A stretch of 64,000 bases of DNA from Clostridiales bacterium (GTDB lineage: Bacteria; Bacillota; Clostridia; Lachnospirales; Lachnospiraceae): the NCBI GenBank assembly GCA_023663185.1, contig JAMPHY010000006.1, forward strand, positions 1 to 64,000, read 5' to 3'. Positions 55,043-63,016 of this stretch are shown here, piece by piece. How positions within the stretch are numbered: position 1 is the stretch's first letter; each line of letters begins with the position of its first letter. The position numbers and the translations under genes were made by a program. Below the pieces are notes generated by a model. The model did no database searches and was not told the origin of the DNA. It saw only the letters and a list, made by a program, of their open reading frames with translations.

Positions 55043-57001
55043 CTATTCCTCAGTAAAATCTATCCCACATTTTTTTAAAGTCTTTTTTAGTTCTTCTGCT
55101 TTAAAGTCCTCACAATCGCACATCTTAAAAATTATATCTTGCATAATTATCCCCAATGTTTCTCCCGACTGCAAAGCATAATAGGTTTGTAACATTCGAG
55201 ATAAATCTAGCGAAAGCTTTTTTCCAATAAATCCACTAGCAGTCAACTTTTGAAAATACTTTTTCCAATAAGACATACATAAATTCTCATTAGATTCCAA
55301 TGAAAATTCAAATATATTCTGATTTCCAATAAAAATATTTTCTCTAATTGGAAAATGTATATATTTCTCAATATCAAGAACTATTGCGTGATTAAAAATG
55401 CTTTTTGACATTGTCTTAAGTTTCGATAATTCTGCAATTCCAAAACAGACTATTTTTTCTGAACATTCTCTGCAAATAATCTCAAAAGCTATCTCATCAT
55501 AATTATCCAATACACCATTAATATAAATAATGTCTGAATCTAGTCGTTTTATTGCATTAAGGATTTCACTTAAATTAGTTTTGCCAGCTCCTACTTGTAG
55601 TACTGCTGGCATACAAGCATTAATCAAGAATGATAAGTTGGAAATTACTTTCTCACCAATACTATCACACATGATTAATGCTTTTTTATTCAACACTGTT
55701 GCCAAAATAATAGAAGATATTTCACAATTTTCATCAAATTCTAAGGCTAAATTATCTTTTAAGTCCGTGTGCAGATCCTCTAGGTCATTTGCCTTTACTA
55801 TTTCAGTATTATTATCAATTTTCTTTTCTTGTCCAATAAAATAGTTTGTCGTTTCTTTTTGTACTTTGCCATTTAATTTATTACCAAAAGAAGTGTTAAA
55901 TTTCGTTCCTATTATTGAATCAATTCTTTTTTCAAGAATTTTTCTATCAAAATCAGCAAAATATGACTCTACGTATTCTTCAATTTTCTCAACAGATTCT
56001 TGTAATTCCGTCCGTCTACTCTGTAACACCTTTATTTCTTCTTCAATACTCGCATATTCAGCTCTATACAATTGTATTTCTTGATCAAGTTCTGATATAT
56101 CTTTTGCTCTACCGTTCCTAAGATTCGAAAAATACTCTTCTAATTCTTTTTCTCCTATTTGCTTCTTTTCAAAACATTCTTTTTCTATCTGTGCAATCTT
56201 CTCTGTACGAATTTTTAAAAGTTCTTGGTCTTGAAGCTGTCTTTTCTTCTCACTCTCTGCATCAAATGTTTTCTGCCATGCCTCAACAAGCGATTCTTTA
56301 TTTTCATCCAATTGTCTCTGTAAGCCCACCAACTTTTCCTCTAATTCTTTTATTCTATCTTTTGCTTCATATAAGGAGAACTGACATTTTATGTATTCGT
56401 GGTTTTGTTTTTTTCTTTCCTCCTCAAACTGTTCCGATATCTGTTTTTGTATCTGTCGTACTTCTTTATTTTTCTTCGCTTCAAACTGTTTCTCTATTTC
56501 ATGAATCTGTTTTTTATGCTCTATTATACTTGCTATCTGTTTCTTTGAATCCTCACTTAATTCGATATATTGTAGCTTTAAATGAAGTAAAAACAATTCA
56601 ATCGGTAATTCACTCCTCGAATAACGTCCAATCTTGAAGTATAAATCTGCCATCTCCTCAGAAGAATACAATACAATTCGTTCCAACGAAATCTCAGGCT
56701 CACTTGCCATCAAACTCTCAACAAACCATTTTTTATAACTCTGCAAAATTGTTTCAAGTACATCTTTACATCCTTTATCATTCTTTTTATAAAGCTTAAG
56801 GATTGTTCGGGGCAATAACTCTTTAACAACGGAGGATTTTTTATCTAAGTTTCCCCCATTAATCTTTACTATGTATTTTTTATAATATTCTGGATGTCTT
56901 CTCAATTTAGCTATCATCGGATCCAAATCAGCATATTTACACGCAATAGCTAAATCCGCTTCATCCAACATCTCTATTAGGTTATTACCTTTATTTTCCA
57001 T
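55043..57001 (-). CDS. Coiled-coil protein with degenerate P-loop-like domain (Druantia-like operon)
   Basis: The 652-residue protein has a helical N-terminal domain (about 1-160), a long Glu/Lys/Gln-rich coiled coil (about 160-345) and a C-terminal alpha/beta domain (about 390-630). The last has a Walker-A-like VLQVGAGKTNL without the canonical spacing, DIIYINGVLDNYDE where Walker B would be, and IVCFGIAELSKLK followed by FNHAIVLDIE. This reads like a decayed McrB/MoxR-type AAA+ domain, which is my inference. It overlaps the preceding gene by 11 nt. Likely a structural or sensing component of the defence complex. Confidence 0.65.
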   Translation of the reverse strand: MENKGNNLIEMLDEADLAIACKYADLDPMIAKLRRHPEYYKKYIVKINGGNLDKKSSVVKELLPRTILKLYKKNDKGCKDVLETILQSYKKWFVESLMASEPEISLERIVLYSSEEMADLYFKIGRYSRSELPIELFLLHLKLQYIELSEDSKKQIASIIEHKKQIHEIEKQFEAKKNKEVRQIQKQISEQFEEERKKQNHEYIKCQFSLYEAKDRIKELEEKLVGLQRQLDENKESLVEAWQKTFDAESEKKRQLQDQELLKIRTEKIAQIEKECFEKKQIGEKELEEYFSNLRNGRAKDISELDQEIQLYRAEYASIEEEIKVLQSRRTELQESVEKIEEYVESYFADFDRKILEKRIDSIIGTKFNTSFGNKLNGKVQKETTNYFIGQEKKIDNNTEIVKANDLEDLHTDLKDNLALEFDENCEISSIILATVLNKKALIMCDSIGEKVISNLSFLINACMPAVLQVGAGKTNLSEILNAIKRLDSDIIYINGVLDNYDEIAFEIICRECSEKIVCFGIAELSKLKTMSKSIFNHAIVLDIEKYIHFPIRENIFIGNQNIFEFSLESNENLCMSYWKKYFQKLTASGFIGKKLSLDLSRMLQTYYALQSGETLGIIMQDIIFKMCDCEDFKAEELKKTLKKCGIDFTEE

Positions 57002-58559
57002 CCAATATCTCTCCTATAGTTTCTATTAGTGGTAATGAAATCATATTTTCTCTCATTAACTTTTCAATCTCTCTTTTGGTATCCGGATTTTTAATACCAA
57101 CTTTTTGGAGGCGTATCTTCACCTCCAATGGCATCATTACTTTTGATACATTTGAATACCGCTTTATACATTCTCTGATTTTCTCCTCATTCAATTCATG
57201 TTTATCTTGTTTTACTGGATTAACAATTTTTGCAATCCATACGTTAATTAAGGAATGGTTTTGAAAAATAAAAATCCAGTCTCCACTGCTAATCTCCTCA
57301 AATGAATAATTCCCAATACCCTCAAAATGTTCTATTATTCCGCTTACTTTTGCTAAAATAAAAGAAGTTTTTTGTTTACAAACTATTTTTATATTTCTTG
57401 ACTGAATATCTGAAATATCATCTATGGACACCTCTATTCCATCATCATTTAATATATATACTCCTTTTTTATATCCACTATAATTCCTGTTTCTCCTGTT
57501 TAACAACGTTCCCCCCGAAACATATTTTCTATCAATACTTATAAATATGTTATCATCATCAATCGGTATCTTTGAAATGAAATTCCTTGCTTTAACTTCA
57601 ACAGGTATAGCGCTGGTACCTTCGTAAAAATAAACCTTTGGAATATCATTTCCTGTTACAATATGACCAAATAGGAATTTGTCATTGTTCTCTACTAAAT
57701 ATCCATCCTCGCTTTTCATGACAGGTGGCCAAACAGGAATAAACTTAGGCTTCTTTTCAAGTAAATGTACTTGCAATTTTTCACGAAGATACTTCATCAG
57801 TATGAAAAACTCTTGATCTGACAAATCAGATTCAAAATGACCTGCATATACATAAAATTTACTATTAGCCAACACAAGTTGCCCTATCTTCTCCATATCT
57901 ATTCCGGGAATTTCTGGTAGTTGCGACTGATGTCGCAGCCAATAATATTCCTGATCTGTCGAGATAGAATCTCCATGCCTTACCTTTTTTCCACCTTTTT
58001 CTGTTACTGTAAAAATCGCTCCGTCAAAAGAAAAGCCATCTGCATAATCAGACCAATATTGTGAAAACAAGCATGCTACTTCTTCTGGTTCATATGAAAT
58101 TCTATATTTTTGTCCATATGGAATATATTCTAACGGAATTAAAGTAGTACTGTCTGTTGAAAAGCGCTCATTATTGATTATGTATACTTTTCTCATATCA
58201 ATCTTAAGTACTGTACTATTCTGCATTGCTAAATCAATAAGCTTTTGCGGAATAGATCTAAAACCCATATATAGAGAAAACGTTGAATCAACGGATTTAC
58301 GAAGATAAACCGGTAACCCAATCCTTTCATATATTGAATCAATAGGTTCTCCATCTACCCGTCGTTCACATTCAACTGATAAATCCGTTTTTTTGTAATG
58401 GCTAAAATGATTTGAATCCTTATTCCCAGTCAAATGAACAGCTTCTCTGCATTCAGGACATATAAATCTGCCATAAGCATAGTTGAAATTCCTATTATAT
58501 TCATTAGCATTAGATTCTTTCTGCTTTCCTCTTTCATAAAAGTCTATTGCTGTCTTCAT
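56991..58559 (-). CDS. Protein with CoiA-like N-terminal zinc motif (Druantia-like operon)
   Basis: The 522-residue protein begins with a putative zinc-binding and nuclease-lead-in region: FICPECREAVHL (C34, C37), NHFSHYKKT (H51, H54) and VECERRV (C64). This resembles the N-terminus of competence CoiA-like proteins. The remainder (about 80-520) is not recognised; it looks beta-rich and may bind nucleic acid. I cannot see the CoiA nuclease motif. It lies 33 nt after the restriction enzyme gene and overlaps the coiled-coil gene, inside the same operon. Confidence 0.6.
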   Translation of the reverse strand: MKTAIDFYERGKQKESNANEYNRNFNYAYGRFICPECREAVHLTGNKDSNHFSHYKKTDLSVECERRVDGEPIDSIYERIGLPVYLRKSVDSTFSLYMGFRSIPQKLIDLAMQNSTVLKIDMRKVYIINNERFSTDSTTLIPLEYIPYGQKYRISYEPEEVACLFSQYWSDYADGFSFDGAIFTVTEKGGKKVRHGDSISTDQEYYWLRHQSQLPEIPGIDMEKIGQLVLANSKFYVYAGHFESDLSDQEFFILMKYLREKLQVHLLEKKPKFIPVWPPVMKSEDGYLVENNDKFLFGHIVTGNDIPKVYFYEGTSAIPVEVKARNFISKIPIDDDNIFISIDRKYVSGGTLLNRRNRNYSGYKKGVYILNDDGIEVSIDDISDIQSRNIKIVCKQKTSFILAKVSGIIEHFEGIGNYSFEEISSGDWIFIFQNHSLINVWIAKIVNPVKQDKHELNEEKIRECIKRYSNVSKVMMPLEVKIRLQKVGIKNPDTKREIEKLMRENMISLPLIETIGEILDGK

Positions 58560-58592
58560 ACTTCACATGTAACCTCTAATTGCCATCAACTA

Positions 58593-59333
58593 TTAATCTC
58601 CAGAATTGAACTCCACAAGTTTTTCCCAATCAATGCTTCCATCATCTTTACAAAAAATATTAGAAAACTCTCGTACCAATCTATTAGCCGCTTTATTATA
58701 ACTGTCCTGATACTGTGCAACATATTGTTCTGGTAACGTACCCATATACGTAATAATCTTCCTATAAAATTCTTCATCACCAGTCAATTTTTCCCAAAAC
58801 TTCTTACCTGCTAATTCCTGATATATTTTGGGTTTAGCTCTTCCTGACTCCTTCTTTTTTCCATAGCTATACCCGACATAAGCTTCATATCTTGCTTTTG
58901 ACTGCTGTGCCAGTTTTGCTGCTGACATAAAATTTTGTTCTTGGCGTTTCTTGCTATCTGCATTAAATACAGATGTTCCACTTTTAACAGCAATTGCGTA
59001 CATTATATTTTCTTCTTTGTCTTGAATCATAATATCAATTCCCTCTGCAAGTGCCTTGTTTCCATTACTTGCAGCAATCGCAATCGGTTCAAAAAAGCAG
59101 TTGCCAAAAATAGTTTCTTCACTTGAACTTACAAAAGCTGTCAATACAGATTCTACTATTTCTGCCGCATTTTGCATCGCCTTTGCACGATACAAATATG
59201 GATTTTTTCTTTTCATTACTTTCTGTATATTTAATGCATCAATTTTAGCTATCAGATTATTATAAAAAGTCTCTAATGCTGTTGCAATTGCTTCTGTTAC
59301 TGCTTTTTCATCATATCCATTGTTTATTGACAT
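58593..59333 (-). CDS. PmeII-like type II restriction endonuclease
   Basis: The 246-residue protein has the pattern I associate with PmeII-family restriction enzymes: an RKNPYLYRAK N-terminal motif, SSSEETIFGN, then AEGIDIMIQD followed by AIAVKSGTS (E97/D100 and K117 as candidate catalytic residues), and a GKKFWEKLTGDEEFYRKII segment. It should cut unmodified DNA at the site protected by the adjacent m5C methyltransferase. Its ATG lies 10 nt inside the methyltransferase gene, with GGAGGAAA in front. Confidence 0.7.
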   Translation of the reverse strand: MSINNGYDEKAVTEAIATALETFYNNLIAKIDALNIQKVMKRKNPYLYRAKAMQNAAEIVESVLTAFVSSSEETIFGNCFFEPIAIAASNGNKALAEGIDIMIQDKEENIMYAIAVKSGTSVFNADSKKRQEQNFMSAAKLAQQSKARYEAYVGYSYGKKKESGRAKPKIYQELAGKKFWEKLTGDEEFYRKIITYMGTLPEQYVAQYQDSYNKAANRLVREFSNIFCKDDGSIDWEKLVEFNSGD

Positions 59334-60523
59334 ACTGCATTTCCTCCTAATTCTATTGCATTTTTAATTCTATTATGTATATCCGTTCCCCTAAACCGTT
59401 TTGTTTTTATCATTGCTGTCTTATCTGCTGTTGCAACAATAGCCCTGCCAATTGCCTCTGCCAAACCAACAGGAACTGCATTCCCAATCTGCTTATATTT
59501 AGCAGACGTCGTTCCCACAAAAATCCACTCTTCCGGGAACTGCTGAATTCTGGCATATTCATGTACACTTAAAGGTCTATTTGCTCTGGGATGACACATC
59601 ATGGTTGCTTTCTGCACTGGTGACGTGACAACCGTAGGTGCAGGTTGATTATATGATAATCGTCGATAAAATCCTACTTTTCCCCCACCAGATTCAAATG
59701 CGCCACCCATTGCAGTGCGTTTTATGTCTTCTGGCAAGTCCTTCCAGTTTCCTCCTTCTGGAATCATTTCCAAGTAATGTGCTCTTTCTTGACTCAATAC
59801 CGCACATTCCCCATTTTCCTCCTCAATATCTTGTATTACTTCACCTACCGTCTGCCAACGATATTCTGCTTTTTGATGCATTTGGAAATGGGTAGGAATC
59901 GGCAGAAATATATCCTCATGATCACGACTCCCCTCTAAGACAAATCGCTCTCTGAACTGTGGCACACCATAATTTACTGCATCTAATACTCCATAAACTG
60001 TTTTATAGCCTAGTTTATCAAATTCAGAAAGAATAACCTCTAATACCGTTCCAAATTGTTGCTCCATCTCATTCTCATTTCTTTCAGCTATAGGAACATG
60101 CTTCAACGGTGCCGACATAATACCTTTAACATTTTCCATTATAAAAAAACGAGGTTTGATATAATCAATCATCCGAATGTAATCCATAAACAAACTTCCA
60201 CGAGGATCATTAATCCCTAATCGCTTCCCCGCTGTTGAAAATGGCTGGCACGGTGGACCGCCACATATCAAAAAAGGTTCCCCAACATTCAGTCCTGTTA
60301 AATCCAACATCTGCTGCGGTTCTATCTCTCTTATATCACCCTCCAGAACATTATGTCCGTTTGCCCTCATGGTCTCTACGCATGTCGGTTCAAAATCTTG
60401 TCCTATAGCAATATTTAGTCCTGCTTTTTCTAATCCAATATCTAATCCCATTGCTCCTGAAAAGAAGGAAATAACATCTCTATTTGAATAATATTGACTA
60501 TAATCTACTTTCTTCCTTGCCAT
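59324..60523 (-). CDS. C5-cytosine DNA methyltransferase (DruM-like)
   Basis: The 399-residue enzyme has all main m5C motifs: AdoMet loop SFFSGAMGLDIGL, catalytic GGPPCQPFSTAGK with C92, ENVKG (130-134), QFRERFVLEGSRD and the final KQIGNAVPVGLAEAIGRAI. The target-recognition region lies between about 215 and 310. Its ATG overlaps the stop of a small HTH frame (TAATG). It protects host DNA against the following restriction enzyme and may also mark self DNA for the helicase system. Confidence 0.94.
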   Translation of the reverse strand: MARKKVDYSQYYSNRDVISFFSGAMGLDIGLEKAGLNIAIGQDFEPTCVETMRANGHNVLEGDIREIEPQQMLDLTGLNVGEPFLICGGPPCQPFSTAGKRLGINDPRGSLFMDYIRMIDYIKPRFFIMENVKGIMSAPLKHVPIAERNENEMEQQFGTVLEVILSEFDKLGYKTVYGVLDAVNYGVPQFRERFVLEGSRDHEDIFLPIPTHFQMHQKAEYRWQTVGEVIQDIEEENGECAVLSQERAHYLEMIPEGGNWKDLPEDIKRTAMGGAFESGGGKVGFYRRLSYNQPAPTVVTSPVQKATMMCHPRANRPLSVHEYARIQQFPEEWIFVGTTSAKYKQIGNAVPVGLAEAIGRAIVATADKTAMIKTKRFRGTDIHNRIKNAIELGGNAVCQ

Positions 60524-60731
60524 TATACCTTATCTCCATTCTTCAGCACAAAGTTTCTCTCAAATGTACAATCTACTGCCTTAGTAATTTCTTCTAAATC
60601 AGCAATCGAAAACGTTCCTCTTTTAACTTTGCATTAAAATTTTGTGGGGATGTGCCTATTCTCCTAGCCACTTCCGATACCCTAATATTAGAATGTACAC
60701 ATAATACTTTTATTTGCTCTGATAAATTCAT
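60523..60731 (-). pseudogene. XRE-type HTH controller gene with a one-base frameshift
   Basis: From ATG 60731 the frame gives MNLSEQIKVLCVHSNIRVSE, then VARRIGTSPQNFNAKLK. It ends early unless one A is added to the A4 run (plus-strand T4 at 60621-60624), after which it continues as RGTFSIADLEEITKAVDCTF and stops in a TAATG overlap with the methyltransferase gene. The restored 69-residue protein is a complete Cro/C1-type HTH, a common controller of restriction-modification genes. The A-AAA-G sequence could also allow -1 ribosomal slippage, so it is either broken or recoded. Confidence 0.7.
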
Positions 60732-60754
60732 AATGGTACAATTTATCTATTTCA

Positions 60755-60783
60755 AGTATAAATGTCAAATTTTAAACTGTCAA
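60755..60783 (-). promoter_or_regulatory. Strong promoter of the Druantia-like operon
   Basis: On the minus strand a perfect TTGACA (60778-60783), 17-nt spacer and TATACT (60755-60760), about 17-24 nt before the HTH start codon. A second TTGACA lies inside the spacer, making a 15-bp direct repeat that could be the controller's binding site. Confidence 0.65.
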
Positions 60784-61305
60784 TCGAAACACTATTTCAC
60801 ATATTCAAAGGTATAATATTTCACTTTTTAACATCCTGTAAGTTGCTCATTTTTAGAAAGGGCGTTTCACAGAACGCCGCAAGTTCGTTTCTTCATGACG
60901 CCAATCCGCATCAAATTGATGCCAGTAGAATTTCTCTATTTTTTCTATGACAGAACACCACTGTCAATTTTTATATTAAAAGAGACTGCATGATATCAAA
61001 TCCAGCTAAAATGACGCCAAATTCCAAAAACAAGATATCAAATTCCAATATTAGAAATCACCGGAAAATAGATAGAAATCAAGTTATCATGTTTTGAAAT
61101 CATCCGCATACTTTTTCCCTGCATTGCATTGAAGAGAACATCCCCCAATGAGTGATAGTCAAGGCAAAGTATACGGAAGTATCGGCAGATGCCGCACTTC
61201 CCAATAATAGTTACTATGCCTGCCATTGCTTCACAGCATATTGTGCCACTTGCTGCATAACATTCTGTTTCTTTTCCGCAAAATATTCGTTTCCCCATGT
61301 AATTT
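60784..61305. other. Gene-free junction with short repeats at the right island edge
   Basis: No gene is supported here. Visible are ATGACGCCAA at 60895-60904 and 61011-61020, GATATCAAAT at 60992-61001 and 61034-61043, a CATCAAATTGATG palindrome near 60910, and a small GGCGTT/AACGCC hairpin at 60861-60878. These may be remnants of an attachment or recombination region between the defence operon and rlmD, but no integrase is present. Confidence 0.4.
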
Positions 61306-61488
61306 TTAAATCATTTGAAAATACCTCAAAGCGTCCTCTATCGCCTTCTCCTTTTCCAATGGCATCTGCGGCACTTTCGCCTTTCCCTCTCCCACATGAT
61401 AATTAACTCTCTCTATTATCCCATGTTTCCGCTTCACCTGTGCAATATAAAGCTGTGACACTTTAAGCCCATGCTTCTCCAACACATA
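61306..61488 (-). other. In-frame conserved-looking tail of rlmD beyond an amber codon
   Basis: After the TAG at 61489-61491 the rlmD frame stays open for 60 codons: YVLEKHGLKVSQLYIAQVKR and onward to IEDALRYFQMI, then TAA at 61306-61308. I recognise this as the C-terminal extension common in Clostridia RlmD proteins. The amber probably replaces GAG. Confidence 0.7.
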
Positions 61489-63003
61489 CTACTTTATCTC
61501 CGCATAAGCCGCCTTACTCTCTGCCGTCGTCAAATCCATCTCATCAAAATTCATCTTCACATCTATATGCTGTGTTAACTTTAGTTTAGACAATAAACAC
61601 ACCGTCTCCACATGCACCGTCCCCCCAAACTGATCCACACCGCGCACACGCTTCACTTCGTAGCCGCCGTCCGCAAGCACCCGCAGGTCTCTTGCCAGCG
61701 TCGCAGAATCGCAGCTCACATACACTATACGTTCAGGCTTCATTGCAAGCATTGTTTCTAAGCACTTTTCATCGCAGCCTTTTCTTGGCGGATCCACCAC
61801 GATTACATCGGCATGAAGCCCCTCTTTTTCATATTTCTCTGTAAGAACTTCTTCCGCTTTTCCTACATAAAATTCTACGTTATTTATGCCGTTGATACGG
61901 GCGTTCTCCTTCGCGTCTTCAATCGCCTGCGAAATGATTTCCACGCCGTAGACCTGTCTTGCATATCTTGCAAGAAAAAGTGAGATAGTTCCAATTCCGC
62001 AGTACAAATCCCACACTGTCTCATTGCCTGTAAGTCCGGCGTAATTTAATGCAAGACTGTAAAGTTTTTCAGTCTGCTCAGGATTGACCTGATAGAAGGA
62101 AAGTGGTGAAATATGGAACCTCACTTCGCCCGCCATCTTCTTGCTTATGTCTATTGATTTTAAAATTCTGATACTGTCCTCTATATAGTCCTTTCCCCAC
62201 AGCGTCCTTGTTTCTTTCCCCATGATAACATTATTTCTCTCGGTATTGGTATTAACAGAAATGCTTGCAATATATCTTCCAGCTAGCTCTATCTGTGTCA
62301 GCTTTTCCACCAGTGTCTTTTCTAACGGCAGCGTCTTACCGTTAATAATCAGGCACACCATAATTTCGCCGGACGCAAATCCTGTACGAATCAGGATATG
62401 CCGAATCAATCCTTCGCCTGTTGTCTCACGGTAAGCGGGGACGTTATTTTCTCTCATGTATGTCAAAATAGTTTCCAGAATTTGTTTATTCTCTTTTGCT
62501 CCTATCGCGCAGTCCGTATTATGTATAATGTCGTGTGTGCGTCCGGCGTAAAAGCCTGCGACCAGATTGCCGTTTCTATCATATCCTACCGGATACTGCG
62601 CTTTATTTCGGTAATGCCAGATATTCTCCATGCCGATTATCGACTCCATAATCGTATCTACATATTCCGGCGCGAAACCACCGATACGGATAAGGTTATT
62701 CCTTATTTTATTATGTTTAAATTCAAGCTGCTTCTCATATGACATCGCTTGAATTTGGCAGCCGCCGCACTGTCTATGAAAAGCGCAGCGTGGCTCTACA
62801 CGAAAAGAAGAAGGCGTTATCACCTTCTCCAAACGTGCGTAGCCGTAATTCTTTTTTATTTTCGTAATCCTTGCTTCTACTATGTCTCCGATAACGGCGT
62901 CTTTAACAAAAAGGGCGTAGCCGTCTATCCTGCCGATTCCCTCTCCGTCATTGCCTATATCTTCAATCTTTACCGTTACGATATCGTTTTTCTGAAATTC
63001 CAT
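61489..63003 (-). CDS. rlmD: 23S rRNA (uracil-C5)-methyltransferase RlmD, amber-shortened
   Basis: The 504-residue enzyme methylates uracil in 23S rRNA (U1939-type). An N-terminal TRAM domain (about 1-58) is followed by a four-cysteine iron-sulfur cluster region (CAFHRQCGGC with a later Cys), and the SAM-methyltransferase core has VWDLYCGIGTISLFLA, VVDPPRKGCDEKCL and the catalytic cysteine in YVSCDSATLARDL. All catalytic parts are present. The stop is an amber codon; homologues continue about 60 residues further, and that tail remains open downstream. GAGGG precedes the ATG, 13 nt after yhaM. Confidence 0.93.
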   Translation of the reverse strand: MEFQKNDIVTVKIEDIGNDGEGIGRIDGYALFVKDAVIGDIVEARITKIKKNYGYARLEKVITPSSFRVEPRCAFHRQCGGCQIQAMSYEKQLEFKHNKIRNNLIRIGGFAPEYVDTIMESIIGMENIWHYRNKAQYPVGYDRNGNLVAGFYAGRTHDIIHNTDCAIGAKENKQILETILTYMRENNVPAYRETTGEGLIRHILIRTGFASGEIMVCLIINGKTLPLEKTLVEKLTQIELAGRYIASISVNTNTERNNVIMGKETRTLWGKDYIEDSIRILKSIDISKKMAGEVRFHISPLSFYQVNPEQTEKLYSLALNYAGLTGNETVWDLYCGIGTISLFLARYARQVYGVEIISQAIEDAKENARINGINNVEFYVGKAEEVLTEKYEKEGLHADVIVVDPPRKGCDEKCLETMLAMKPERIVYVSCDSATLARDLRVLADGGYEVKRVRGVDQFGGTVHVETVCLLSKLKLTQHIDVKMNFDEMDLTTAESKAAYAEIK

Positions 63004-63016
63004 GCGCGCCCTCGCT

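Noticed and set aside
48763..60523. DISARM class 2 system
   Set aside because: DISARM has separate helicase (DrmA) and DUF1998 (DrmB) genes and a phospholipase-D-type DrmC. Here helicase and DUF1998-like parts are one 1,753-aa protein and no PLD motif is seen, so Druantia-like fits better.
61038..61298. 86-codon minus-strand frame downstream of rlmD
   Set aside because: Cysteine/isoleucine-rich, no recognisable family, no ribosome binding site; probably non-coding.
47028..61491. Alternative genetic code or general stop-codon readthrough
   Set aside because: TAA, TAG and TGA all act as normal terminators of intact core genes here, and the in-frame stops comprise all three types.
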